The position numbers and the translations under genes are program-made. Positions 33,756 to 45,798 of a DNA stretch of 64,000 nt are shown piece by piece. Every line of letters starts with the position of its first letter. Position 1 is the first letter of the stretch. The stretch comes from Malania oleifera (lineage: Eukaryota; Streptophyta; Magnoliopsida; Santalales; Ximeniaceae), in assembly GCF_029873635.1 (NCBI RefSeq), contig NC_080420.1:51165457-51229456 (forward strand), given 5' to 3'. Below the pieces are notes generated by a model. It saw nothing but the letters and a program-made list of their open reading frames with translations, did not search any database and had not been told where the DNA came from.

Positions 33756-34152
33756 ACGCCCAGTCGACCACCACCTCAAGTTCATTTTGCCCCTCGTCGA
33801 TCAAACCTGGTTTGGGTCAACTAGTTGACCACAACCCGGTCGACCGAACTCTTGTAGTTTAATTGGCCCTGTTCGACTGAACTTCCAAGGAAGTCAACAA
33901 CTTCCTGGTCGACCAAGTGATTTTTAAATACCACCAACCTATTTGACCGAATCCCCACATGTGGGAACTCAATGGCCTGGTCGACCGATGGGCTTAGTTC
34001 AATTTAGCTTGGTCGACCGAAACTCACAAATATTGAAAAACTGCCCTCGGACATACATGTCTGGTTAACCAAACGGCAATTTATTTTTGGCTCGATCGAC
34101 CGAACCCCAAGAACTTGGGTCGACTAAACTTGTCCTATTCGACCGGTGCTCT
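33756..34152 (+). promoter_or_regulatory. U3 palindrome array of LTR D (CGGTCGACCGAAC type)
   Basis: At least eleven copies in 400 bases: CCGGTCGACCGAAC, TGGTCGACCGATG, TTGGTCGACCGAAA, TGGTCGACCAAG, GATCGACCGAACC, and CpG-decayed forms such as TGGTTAACCAAA and TTCGACTGAAC. The array ends about 125 bases before the TATA box. The other D LTR has it at 41303-41706. Confidence 0.65.
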
Positions 34153-34275
34153 CGGGTTGGACCTATTTTTTTTATCGTGGTTAACTCGGTAAAAAAGGTT
34201 TAAAAAAATTAAATAATGTTAAAACTTTTCTAATTATTCCAACAATGTCCCTAACGGTTATAATTGAATGGAAGT

Positions 34276-34287
34276 CTATATATACCC
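34276..34287 (+). promoter_or_regulatory. TATA box of LTR D (left)
   Basis: CTATATATACCC; repeated exactly in the right LTR (about 41827-41838) and as TATATATA in H and I. Confidence 0.65.
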
Positions 34288-35084
34288 CTTCATTTGGAAT
34301 GATTAGTAACTTAATTAGCCAACTTGATTAAAAATTCTCTCTCAATCTCAAAATTTCTACTACTCATTTTTACACTCCATTCACTCACTCTTACCCTCTC
34401 TCATTGCAAAAACTCTTCGTAAGTTTAGTTTGAGTGATTGTTTGAAAGGTTTGCTCTCCTTGATTTGCTTGTGTGATACGATTTTCTTGAGAGCCAAACC
34501 TAAGTGTTCTTAGGGGACTTTGTTGATAAGTCTCTCCTAAGAAGACTTATATTAAACTTCTGAGTATTGCATATTCATTGCAATATCTTGGGAAGTTTGT
34601 ATTTGTTTTTGGATTGCAAAAACTATTTCAAAATATTTTCAAATATCTTGAGTGATTTATCTTAACATGGCTTTGAAAAGATATTTGTTTATGTGATATT
34701 AATCTTTGTTGCAATAATCATTGACTTACATATCATTTGCTGAATACAAAGATTAAAATATCTTTTGCAAACCAAGCATATACATTGTTTGACATTTGCA
34801 CGATTGAGATATTCTATTGATTGGAATATTTGAGACTTGATTAACATCTTTGTTTAAGCACATTGATTGAACATATTGTGATACAAAGAGTATATTGCTT
34901 GCACTCTCACGCACCGATTACATTGATAGCAAATATTTATTTAAGAGCATATATTAAACCACATTGAGCTTATATTTTAAATCATTTTGAGGTGTATGTG
35001 TTTGAGCGTATCTGGGTACATATATGCTTTACACGAAAGAACAATCACTGTACCAATATTCTTTGATTATAAAATCTAAGTGTT

Positions 35085-35275
35085 TCCAGGTGTGGCTTAA
35101 GGGGGCGGTAATCCAGCCCGGTAAGGATTGGTTATAAAGGTTGAGGTCAGCCCTATGCTAATTGACCTGGTTTGTTTAGGTGCCACTCCACCCATTTAAG
35201 TGAGCAATTATAGTGGTAATCCTTGTGCTTATTAGCCAAGGCGGAGACGTAGGCAATTGGCCGAACCTCGATAAC
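35085..35275 (+). other. R/U5 stem-loop module of LTR D
   Basis: AGGTCA…TGACCT pairs around GCCCTATGCTAAT in the place of hairpin 1; hairpin 2 CACT…AAGTG; hairpin 3 CCTTG…CAAGG; then GAGACGTAGGCAATTGGCC and GAACCTCG. The right copy is at 42640-42825, where hairpin 3 is CCTT…AAGG. Confidence 0.55.
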
Positions 35276-35480
35276 ATTTCTGCGTGTCACTCTTACTTTA
35301 CTGCTTTTTGGTGCAAGTGTGCTTAATTAAATAGCTTTATTTAATTTATGGTATATGTTTACATTACTTGCACTAGATTGACCATAGGATTGTGAATATA
35401 TTGTTGCTAGGATATCTACCTAGGGACTAAATTTTAATAATACCAATTCACCCCCTTTTGGGATCACGGTAAAGCTAACA

Positions 35481-35494
35481 ATTGGTATCAGAGC
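35481..35494 (+). other. Primer binding site of element D
   Basis: ATTGGTATCAGAGC directly after the LTR end CTAACA; initiator-Met tRNA type. Confidence 0.9.
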
Positions 35495-35535
35495 CACGTA
35501 GCATAGACTAGCTGTTATTTTGCAAAAGATAGCTT

Positions 35536-37216
35536 ATGGCTCATTGCTCCATGACCTCTTTTCCCTGAGGGACCATCTTCCACATGACCTCTTATTTTCA
35601 GTGGTGTTAATTACACCTTCTAAAAATAAAGGATGCACATCTGCCTTCAGAATACTGATTGGAAGGTGTGGAGGATTGTATCTAAATGAAATTATATCCC
35701 TATGAAAACTGAGGGTGCAACTAGGGTTCCTAAGACTAAGGATGAATATGATGATGGTGATATGAAAGTTGTTAGTCTAAATGCCACTTCTATGAATATT
35801 TTGTACTGTAGTCTTGATGTAAATGAATTTAACAGAATTATGGCATGTTCTACTACAAAAGAAATATAGGATAAGTTAGAACTCACATATGAGGGTACTA
35901 TAGATGTGAAAGACAGTAGGATAGATATGTTGACTAGTGAGTATAAGGCCTTTAAGATGAATGCAGGTGAGTTCATTCAGAGGATGTACACTAGATTCAC
36001 AAACATCATAAACTCACTGCATGCATTAGGAAAGACCTATACCACATATGAGATGATTAGGAAGATCCTTAGAGGCTTACCTCTTATTTGGGAAGCCAAG
36101 GCTACGACTATTGCTGAGGGTAGAGACCATAAGGACATGACTTTAGATGAATTGATAGGTTCCCTAATCACTTATTAATTAACCATTAATGAGAGACTTA
36201 ATGAGCATAATAGAGCTAAGAAGGTGACTGCATTGAAAGCCTCCACTAACACATCTAGTGAATGTAATGAATCTGACACTGATGATGAAATGGTCATGCT
36301 AACTAGAAAATTTAGCAGATTCTTCAAGAAGAACAGAAAGCCGTACAAAAAATATAGGGAGTCTACTATTGAGAAGGGAGAGTCCAGCAAAAGAAAAGAA
36401 AAAATCAAATGCTCCTATGTGTTATAACTGCAACAAGGTCGAGCACATTAAACCAGACTATCCACTGCTGAAAAAGGAGGCCAAGAAAAAGAAGAAAGCC
36501 ATGAAGGCTGGGACATAATGGGATAAACTTAGTAGTAGCGACTTAGAATCAGACCATAGTGACTCAGAGGTCGCTAATCTATGCCTGATGGCATACAATG
36601 ATGAAGTATCATCTTCTAGTTCATTATCTTCATATTATTCATCTAATGATTGTGATTCTGATTGCACGCGTACATTTAGAGAGTTGCAGTTTGAATATAT
36701 TTGTGTATCTAAATTGTTAGGCAAAATGACCAAAGAAAATGATGATTTGAAAAAGAAATGTGAAAATTGGTCAAAATTTTTTGGTATTACAAAAACCTCT
36801 CATGCTTCCATTTTAAAAGAAAAAATGCTACTATTGTTGAACTTGAGAGGAAATTGGAGGATAACTCCAAAATCATTTTTAAATTCACTAAGGGCAAACG
36901 CAATTTTGAAAAATTACTTGATGCCCAAAGAAACTCTTTAAGTAAAGAGGGTCCTGGTTTTAATGGTATTGAAAATGTTAGACAACCTAATCTTTACTTA
37001 AGACATTTTACACGTGAGTCAAAGTCTCACATTCCTCCTAAAGATCCTAAGTGTAGAATAAGATGTTTTAAGTGTAAAAAAATTAGTCACATTCAATTTG
37101 ATTGTCCACTTAGGAATAAGCATGCTAGAATTAGGAAAGTATGGGTAGTTAAAGGAGATCCGGCTACTAACCCTCGTGGACGTAACAAAATTTGGGGACT
37201 AGCATCAGTTACTTAG
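35536..37216 (+). pseudogene. Gag of element D
   Basis: The start ATG at 35536 gives MAHCSMTSF; early frame slips and stops scramble the next 60 codons, though VNYTF and NTDWKVWR-like pieces are visible. The UBN2 core is clear from 35760 to 36175 (NEFNRIMACSTTKEI, MLTSEYKAFKMN, MIRKILRGLP). The first CCHC knuckle (36418-36462, CYNCNKVEHIKPDY) has its last Cys changed to Tyr; the second (37064-37105, CFKCKKISHIQFDC) is complete. A Ser/Asp-rich stretch and a coiled coil lie between them (36590-36930), with a frameshift near 36770. The frame ends at 37216. Confidence 0.8.
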
Positions 37217-37220
37217 CTTA

Positions 37221-37360
37221 TTTTTTAGGTATGCCTAAGATCGTCCCCCTCCAAGGATCGGTGGTACCTGGATAGCAGGTGCTCACGGCATTTTTTAGGT
37301 ATGCCTAAGATCGTCCCCCTCTACGGATCGGTGGTACCTGGATAGCGGGTGCTCACGGCA
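37221..37360 (+). repeat. 70-bp tandem duplication across the protease active site
   Basis: 37221-37290 and 37291-37360 are 70-base copies differing at 3 positions. Each encodes DRWYLDS.CSRH with its own catalytic Asp (first copy DSR, second DSG). Because 70 is not a multiple of 3, reading through the first copy shifts frame. Confidence 0.9.
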
Positions 37361-37598
37361 TATGACCGGCGACAAGGGAAAATTCACTTCAATCATTCCC
37401 AAGGATGGAGGCTATGTAACATTTGGTGACAATGCAAAAGGACGCATCATCGGGGTAGGTAAGGTTGGTAAGGATTCCTCTTTTACTATTGATAATGTTT
37501 TATTGGTTGATGGGCTGAAGCATAATCTACTAAGCATTAGTCAGCTGTGTGACATAGGATATAAAGTATCTTTTGAAAATGATAAATGCATAGTATAA
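37221..37598 (+). pseudogene. Aspartic protease of element D, active site duplicated
   Basis: After the duplication the frame continues MTGDKGKFTSIIPKDGGYVTFGDNAKGRIIGVGKVG…NVLLVDGLKHNLLSISQL (37362-37598), the usual copia protease body, and stops at 37596. The gag frame ends at 37216, just before it. Confidence 0.8.
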
Positions 37599-37689
37599 AA
37601 CAAATCAGATCACAAAGTGCTCTTTACTGCTGATTGCCATGAAAATGTTTATACTACTTCTCTTGATAATTTAGCTTCACAACAAGTAA

Positions 37690-38660
37690 CATGCTTTTCT
37701 ACTGTAAATGAAGCTAGTTGGTTATGACATAGGCGCTTAGGACATGTAAGCATGGATTTATTGTCAAAACTTATTAGAAAAGAATTAGTAAAAGGCTTGC
37801 CTAAAATGTCATTTGTAAAAGATAAAATTTGTGACGCATGTCAAATGGGTAAGCAAACTAAATCTAGTTTTAAGAAAAAGAAATTCATATTTACCACTAG
37901 ACCATTCACGTAGATTTGCTTAGTCCTAATTCTATGCAAAGTTTAGGTGGTAAATCATATGCTTTTGTAATTGTAGATGACTTTTCTAGATTCACATGAG
38001 TGTTATTTTTTGCACATAAAAATGAATCATATGAACATTTTACCAAACTTTGTAGGAGAATTCAGAATGAAAAAGGATATAAGATAACTCATATAAGAAG
38101 TGATAGAGGCATAAAATTTAAAAATGAGGGCATAGAAAATTATTGTGACTTAGAGAGTATTTCACATAACTTCTTTGCACCTAGGACACCTCAACAAAAC
38201 GGAGTGGTAGAAAGAAAGAATAGGTCACTACAAGAAATGGGTAGAACTATACTGAATGAACATAACTTACCTAAATATTTTTGGGCCGAGGCCATAAATA
38301 CTGCATGTTATGTTATGGATAGGGTGTTGATTAGACCATCAATAAATAAAACCCCTTATGAATTGTGGAACAACCATAAACCTAATATTTCCTATTTTCA
38401 TGTGTTTGGTTGTAAATGCTTTGTGCTTAGGGATAATGAACACATAGGAAAATTTGACTCTAAATCTGATGAAAGTATTTTCCTAGGTTATGCACTTAAT
38501 AGTAAAGTATATAGGATTTTCAATAAAAGAACTTTGACTGTCATTGAATCTATTCATGTTGTGTTTGATGAATCTAATCCATTTTCAAAGAAAGATGATG
38601 AAGATGATATTGATATTAGAAAATGTTTAGAAAAATTATCTATTGAAAACAATGCAAGTG
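37690..38660 (+). pseudogene. Integrase of element D
   Basis: The HRRLGH…CDACQMGK zinc domain is preceded by WL-stop where the family has WLWH. A short deletion near 37905 removes residues before HVDLLSP (first catalytic Asp). From 38000 the frame is open: RSDRG (second Asp) and GVVERKNR (Glu) are 36 residues apart, followed by FWAEAINTACYVMDR, SYFHVFGCKCFVLRD and SIFLGYALNSKVYRI. The catalytic triad is preserved, but the frame is broken upstream by TGA (SRFT-stop-VLFF). Confidence 0.85.
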
Positions 38661-38699
38661 AAAACCCAGAAGTAAATGAAAAATCATCGGAAGATAATG

Positions 38700-40375
38700 A
38701 TAATGAAAATCAGAAGTTGCCTAGAGATTGGAAATTTATTAGAAATCATCATATAGATCAAATCATAGGTGAACCGTACCCTGGTGTAGCCATGAAATCC
38801 TCCTTGAGAAATCTAGTGAATCATTATGCTTTCTTGTCCCAAGAAGAGCTTAAAAATATTAAAGAAGTAATAGAGGATGAGTCTTGGGTGATGTCCATGC
38901 AAGAGGAACTTAATCAATTTGAAAGAAGTAAAGTGTGGACTCTAGTTCCCAGGCCTAATGATCACACAATTATTAGAATTAAATGGGTATATAGAAATAA
39001 GAAAGATGAGAATGGGATAGTAACTAGGAATATGACTAGGCAAGTTGCCCAGGGGTATAACCAGTAGAAGGGGATTGATTTTGATGAAACATATGCTCTT
39101 GTTGCTAGGTTAGAAGTCATTCGTATGCTACTTGCTTATGCCACTTTTAAAAATTTTAAATCGTTTCAAATGGATGTTAAAAGCGCTTTTCTAAATAGCT
39201 TTATTAATGAAGAAGTATATGTAGAACAACCATCCGGTTTTGAAAATAATAAATATCCAGATCATATTTACCAGTTGTCTAAGGCCTTGTATGGATTGAA
39301 ACAAGCTCCTAGAGTTTGGTATGAGAGGTTTAGTGGTTTTCTACTAGAAAATGGGTTTACCCGTGGCAAAATTGACACTACGCTTTTCATCAAATCCAAA
39401 AATGATGATATGCTCCTTGTTCAAATTTATGTGGACGATATCATTTTTGGAGCAACTAATGATGAGTTGTGTAATGAGTTTGCCAAATGCATGCAAAGTG
39501 AATTTGAAATGAGCATGATAGGTGAACTTAGTTTCTTTTTAGGGCTACAAATTAAACAAGCTAAACATGGAACTTTCATATGCCAATCTAAATATATCAG
39601 GGACTTGCTAAAGAAATTCAATATGGAATATTGTAAAATTCTTGGTACTCCTATCAACTCTTCCATTAAGCTTGATAAAGATGAGCAGGGAATCCCTGTT
39701 GACGTAAAATTGTATCGTGGCATGATTGGGAGTCTCCTATATCTCACTACTAGTAGGCCTGACATTATGTTTGGTGTGTGTATGTGCGCTAGGATTCAAG
39801 CTGCCCCTAAGGAATCCCATCTAAAAGCTGTTAAACGAATCCTTAGGTATCTAGTTGGAACTATAGAGTTAAGCTTATGGTACCCTAAGCATACTACTTT
39901 TGAGATAGTTAGTTATATTGATACTGGTTTTTCTGGTAGTAAGGTTGATAGAAAAAGTACCAGCAGCATTTGTCACTATTTAGGACAATCTCTTGTTTCT
40001 TGGTTTTACAAGAAACAAAACTCAGTTGCTTTATCCGTAGCCAAAGCAAAATATATTGCGACTGGAAGTTGTTGTGCCCAAACTCTTTATATGAAACAAC
40101 TTATGGATTATGGATTGCACTATAATACAATACCGATTAAATGTGATAATACTAGTGCAATCAACATCTCTAAAAATCCTATCTCACAATTCACGAACTA
40201 AACACACTGAGATTAGACATCACTTCCTTTGTGATCATGTACAAAAAGGTGTTTTACTTGAGTTTGTATGCACAAATGAACAATGGGCTGACATATTCAC
40301 TAAATCACTTCTTGAAGATAGGTTCATACAAATTAGACGTGAGTTAGACTTAATGCACAGTAGAGAAGCTTCTTA
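38700..40375 (+). pseudogene. Reverse transcriptase and RNase H of element D
   Basis: LPRDWKFIRNHH…SLRNLVNHYAFLSQEE leads into RT. One TAG (after QVAQGYNQ, 39067) separates two long open stretches (38000-39067 and 39125-40201). RT motifs: QMDVKSAFLNSFINEEVYVEQPSG, LYGLKQAPRVWYERF and intact YVDDIIFGA. RNase H: YIDTGFSGSKVDRKST (usual YSDADYAG is altered), SLVSWFYKKQNSVAL, KCDNTSAINIS. A frameshift near 40190 moves the C-terminus (TKHTEIRHHFLCDHVQKG…NEQWADIFTK…RRELDLM) into the frame ending at 40375. Only a few lesions separate this region from an open pol. Confidence 0.88.
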
Positions 40376-40925
40376 GATGTTTCATAGTTTGCATAAATTT
40401 AGGGGGAGCTCTCAAGTAAAATTTACAAGTCTTTGCAACTAATATTATTGTTGATATGTCTTCTTGCCTTAGACTTTGTGAATGTTGATCATTGCTTGTG
40501 TGCATAATTCCTATATCTACTACATGATGCCATTAGACTTTATGTTTTATTGCATGGATCATATTGGAACTGTTTGAGTAGTTATAGATAAACTGTTAGG
40601 ATTTATAAACTTAGAGAGGTTATTATTTATACAGGATTTGTTTTGAAAAGTTCAATCTTCAAATGGCACTCTGCCGAAATTTTTTCAAAAACTTTCCAAA
40701 ACTTATAATGTATAAATATTATACTCACCCATTGCCGAGTGCTCTTCACTTTTATGGCCCTTTTTGTTGTTGCCAAAAGGGGGAGATGGAGAGGAAAAAT
40801 TTGGGAAAACTAAATAATTGGGTTAAAATTTGATTCTCTTTAATGCATATTGATAGGGGGAGCCTTCTTAGGCTTATACCCATATTTTTGTTGGGTGTAT
40901 TTGTCATCATCAAAAAGGGGGAGAA
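40376..40925 (+). other. 3' untranslated region and PPT of element D
   Basis: No ORF. Several purine blocks GGGGGAG occur (about 40403, 40781, 40857, 40917); the last, CAAAAAGGGGGAGAA at 40911-40925, abuts the LTR and is the true PPT. Confidence 0.7.
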
Positions 40926-43027
40926 TGTTGACCTTATAGGTCACGCTCGGTTTTGAGAATGACAAATACTCATTATATCTAATGGGTGTTTGAGGTTATG
41001 TGCAGAAACTAAAATTGACAGATCTTAATGCATATAGAAGAAAGTGAAGAGTGAAGACCCAATTTTTTATGTCGTAATATATTTCATTTATGTAAAAGGT
41101 CTGTAATAGTAATTAAGGCTTTTGGTTTGTAATAATCTGACACACATCACATGCATACTCTAATAGGTAAGCTCAAATCGAAACTTAACTAAAACATGAC
41201 TTAGAAAAGACCCTAGGACACTCACACACTCACCTGTATGTGTTATACTTTTGAATAGGGTGTTTGTTGAATGAAATAGGACTAAAATGCACTAAATGTG
41301 CACACTTGGTCGATCGACACCTCATGTTCATTTTGCCCCCAGATGACTGAACCTGGTCTGGGTCAACTCGTTGACCTTAGCCCGGTCGACCGAACTCCAG
41401 TAGTTCAATTGGCCCCGGTCGACCGAACTTCCAAGGAAGTCAACAGTTTGACTTCCTGATCGACTGAGTGATTTTTGAATACCACCAACCTGGTTGACCG
41501 AGTTCTCACATGTGGAAATTCAACGGTCTCGTCGACCGATAGACTTAGTTCAATTCAGCCTGGTTGACCAAACCTTGAAAATATTGAAAAATCGCCCTCG
41601 GACATACATGTCTGGTCGACTGAATGGGCAATTTATTTTTGGCTCGGTCGATCGAACCCCAAGAACTTAGGTCAACCGAACTTATCCTGGTCGATCAGTG
41701 CTCTTGGGTTGGACCTATTTTTTTACCGTGGTTAACTTTGTAAAACAGGTTTAAATAATTAAATAATGTTAAAACTTTTCTAATTATTTCAACAATGTCC
41801 CTAACGGTTATAATTTAGGAGAAGTCTATATATACCCCTTAATTTGGAATGATTAGTAACTTAATTAGCCAACTTGATTAAAAATTTTCTCTCAAGCTCG
41901 GAATTCCTACTACTCAGTTTTTGCACTCCATTCACTCACTCTTACCCTCTCTCATTGCAAAAACTCTTCGTAAGTTTAGTTTGAGTGATTGTTTGAAAGG
42001 TTTGTTCTCCTTGATTTGCTTGTGTGATACAATTTTCTTGAGAGTCAAACCTAAGTGTTCTTAGGGGACTTTGTTGATAAGTCTCTCATAAGAAAACTTA
42101 TATTAAACTTCTGAGTATTGCATATTCATTGCAATATCTTGGGAAGTTTGTATTTGTTTTTGGATTGCAAAAACTATTTCAAAACATTTTCAAATATCTT
42201 GAGTGATTTATCTTAACATAGTTTTGAAAAGATATTTGTTTATGTGATATTAATCTTTGTTGCAATATTCATTGACTTACATATCATTTGCTGAATACAA
42301 AGATTAAAATATTTTTGCAACCCAAGCATATACATTATTTGACATTTGCACGATTGAGATATTCTGCTGATTGGAATATTTGAGACTTGATTAACATATT
42401 TTTTTGAGCACGTTGATTGAACATATTGTGATACAAAGAGTATATTGTTTGCACTCTCACGCACCGATTACATTGATAGCGATTATTTATTTGAGAGCAT
42501 ATTCCACATTGAGCTTACATATTAAATCATTTTGTGGTATATGTGTTTGAGCGTATTTGGGTACATATCTACTTTACACGAAAGCACAATCACTGTACTA
42601 ATATTCTTTGATTGTAAAATTTGAGTATTTTCAAGCATGACCTGAGATGACGGTAATCCAGTCCGGTAAGGGTTGGTTATAAAGGTTAAGGTTAGCCTTG
42701 TGCTAATTGACCTGATTTGTTTAGGCGTCGCTCCATCCGTTTAAGTGAGTAATTATAGTTGTAATCCTTATACTTGTTAGCCAAGGTGAGAACGTAGACA
42801 ATTGGCCGAACTTCAATAACATTTTAGCGTGTCACTCTTACTTTACTGCTTTTTGGTGCATGTGTGCTTAATTAAATTATTTTATTTAATTTTTAGCATA
42901 TATTTACATTACTTGCACTAGATTGACCATAGGATTGTGAATATTCTGTTGTTAGGGTATTTACCTAGGGACTAAATTTTAAAAATACCAATTCACCCCA
43001 CCTCTTGGGATCACGGTAAAGCTAACA
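40926..43027 (+). repeat. 3' LTR of element D
   Basis: 2102 bases; same order of parts as the 5' LTR: palindrome array 41303-41706, TATA about 41827-41838, hairpin module 42640-42825. Followed by gagaa TSD at 43028-43032. Confidence 0.92.
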
Positions 43028-43032
43028 GAGAA

Positions 43033-45798
43033 TTTTCATATACTAATTGGCCATTGAAAATTAAACAAAAATATAACATGAAAATGTTGACGTGGGAAAC
43101 AACGGTTGAGTGTTGTGCGGTACGTTGAGATATCTAAATTATTAACACTTCTTTAATTAACTTGGTGAATATATTTTTTAAAAGAAAAAGCGAAAATGAT
43201 TTGATATTGATATAAGATATTTTAATTAAATGAGAAAATAAAATAATATTTTTCTTTTGACCTAATATTTTAAAGAAGTTATTGGCCCTTTATTTATTTA
43301 TTATTATTATTATTATTATTTAAAGATTGCATGTTTCCTTTGAAATAAAATAATTCTGCTATGAAGATTTTTGAATAAACATAGATACATGATTTTTATG
43401 TTAGTGTAGTTCACTCTTTCCTAATATTCTTCTGACATTAAAATTAAAAAAGTTAGTGATAAGACCTTGTTGAATAATTATATAAGCTTATATGGGAGAT
43501 CATACATGCGTGCATTGAAATGTGTACTTGATGTGAAATTAGTGTTACAATTGTTCTGAAAAGAAGGTTGTTATATTTGTGAAAAAAAATCATGAAATTG
43601 TAAATATATTAGGTTTTCCAATTAATTGAGAAATTTTGTAGTGTTACACTCATGAATTATGTAGGTGAATCTTAAAATAAAGTACATATTTTTGGGTATA
43701 TATATATATACGATATTACATGTAGTTATAATGTATTTGGTATGAAATTGATAAAAAGCAGTCAAGGTATTATAAATAATAGGTGTGTAATCAATTATGA
43801 TAAAGTATTCTAGAAGTTGAATTATGATCATAGCTAAGTCTTGTGTGAAGGGCCTAGGTATTTTTGAAGATTTATGAAAATTGAATACTTGTGCATTGTA
43901 AAATATCCACGAAAGAAAATCTTAATAATTCATCTAAATTGATGAAGGAGTTTAATTAAAACAGGCCTTGTTTCTTGGCATGATATTCCTGATTAAGATA
44001 TAGTTGATCACTCTTCTAGGCATACGGAAAAAATATTAGATACACTAAATGTATAAACCGGATCTAATATAATTTTTTCATGTGTAAAAAATTTATTTAA
44101 TTTAGTTAAGATTCATATACCTGATGAAATCATATTAAATCGAGTGCATACACTTAAGGTTCATTTGGATTAAGGATTTTGCTTGAAGAAAGGAAACGAA
44201 AGGAAAGAAAAATTATAAAGAAACTCATTTCCTTAATATTTTCCTTCTCTATTAAATGATATAAAAAATGAAAAATTATTTTAATATGATCAAAAATTAA
44301 GAAACATTAAATATTAATTATGTGTAAAATCAAAATTTTTTCATTAATTTGATATATTTTTTTTACTCTTTTTTTCACTTTTCTTGATAATACCATGTAA
44401 ATTTTTTAATATTTTTATTTTCTTTTCTTCATATTTTCCAAATTCTAAAGGGATTTTATGTATCTAAATTTAGGTGGGGGTGATTGGACTGTAAATTAAT
44501 ATATGAAAAAGGTTGAAATTAGTAGGAATGTTGTCAACTGAGAGCCATGGTTCTTTTAAAAAAAAGAAAAAAGAAAAAAAAGAAAAAAAGAAAGCCATAC
44601 TTCACACTTAGGGACGAAGAAAATTAAAAATGGGTAAGTCTTGGATCACATGCCTGTTGAGAATTTCACTTTATGAAGTTTGTTTCACATTAAAAAAAGT
44701 AAGTATTTGGTGGGTGCTTATATACATGGTATAGTTCATCCAATAAGCTTAAATTTTTGTGTGAAGTTGGTGCTTGTGTATCAAGCAAATCTTTGGACTC
44801 GTCCGATTTTAGCAATACAAGGTGGGAACAAAAATTAAGAATTGGGTGAAGACAACACATTGGGTCAAACACATGAAATTAGAAAGAGAAGAAAATAAAA
44901 TATTGGCAGGAAATGTACTGCACATCCGTGTTTTGATAGAATGCTGAAAAATGCTCGAGACAAGATTGAAATTTGGATATAAACAAAAAATTGAGAGTGA
45001 CATGGATATGATAGCACATCATGTACGAACAAAAATAATCAAAAGCTAGTTGGAACTGAATCAAACACCGAATTCAAAAGAAAATTGAATTAGGAAGGAC
45101 TAGTTTATTTTAATATAATAAAGAATAGTAATAAATGTGACAAGTCAAGTAGGGGTTGTGATGCAAAATGGCATACATTAATAATAAAAAATTATTATAA
45201 GATGGAAAAATAGAATTGGATTAAAAAAATCAAAAGAAAAAGAACCAGAATTATGGTGTAACCATATAATTTGATAAAAGTACAATTGGCAAAACGCATT
45301 CACATTCCCAAGATTTGTCAAAAACATAGAAATTTTCTTGAGATTTCGAAATGTTAGACCTCCATTGAGGCTGGCTAAAAAGACAGAAACATCTGCTTAA
45401 AAAACCTATGTTTTTATAAAATATGAAAGAAAATTTGTATTTTTTCGATAAGCCTTAAGGAAAGTTTTTGAATTGTTCCTCAGGGAGATCATTATCTTTT
45501 TGCCAAACCCGAGACAAGGTTAGTATCTTTTGCCATTCATGGAAATTCAATTGATCATGAGGTAAAGAAAAAGAATTGCAAAAATATCATTTAAGATCAG
45601 CATTTTAGAATATTTGAGGAATCTGTTTAATTTTGAATGGAATATGGTTGAAATCAGAAATAAATTGTATAAAACTATACTAATTTACTATATATATGCC
45701 CATAAAATTAATATGCCATATTCCAATATTTTCCTGCAAATAGCGCCAACTCTTACATGGTAGGCCTTCAACATACAACTTCTTAGATAATTAAATCA
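43033..45798. other. Intergenic AT-rich DNA, no gene seen
   Basis: Contains a (TTA)n tract at 43291-43322 and an A/G-rich tract at 44528-44592. Short ORFs lack recognisable domains. The last ~150 bases are probably the 3' UTR of the gene at 45799-46413. Confidence 0.4.

Larger units (their letters stand above)
33380..35480 (+). repeat. 5' LTR of element D
   Basis: TGTTGACCTTATAGG…GGTAAAGCTAACA. U3 has the GGTCGACCGA palindrome array (33756-34152) and a TATA box (34276-34287). R/U5 holds the hairpin module (35085-35275) and the terminal AATTCACCCCC…TTGGGATCAC block. Same family as LTRs H and I. Confidence 0.92.
33380..43027 (+). mobile_element. SIRE-like Ty1/copia element D, full length, decayed coding
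   Basis: 9648 bases: two LTRs of 2101 and 2102 bases, PBS 35481-35494, gag-pol 35536-40375 and PPT 40912-40925, with a perfect gagaa TSD. The first 101 bases of the two LTRs differ at 6 positions by eye, so insertion is moderately recent, yet gag-pol has many stops and frameshifts. Unlike A, it has no 3' ORF: only about 550 non-coding bases separate pol from the 3' LTR. Confidence 0.92.

Noticed and set aside
33756..34152. GTCGAC repeats as SalI cloning artefacts
   Set aside because: The motif is degenerate, spaced irregularly, lies in every D-family LTR and decays by CpG changes, so it is natural.
44690..45064. Three overlapping minus-strand ORFs of about 60 codons
   Set aside because: AT-rich, mutually out of frame, no domain or splice pattern supporting a gene.
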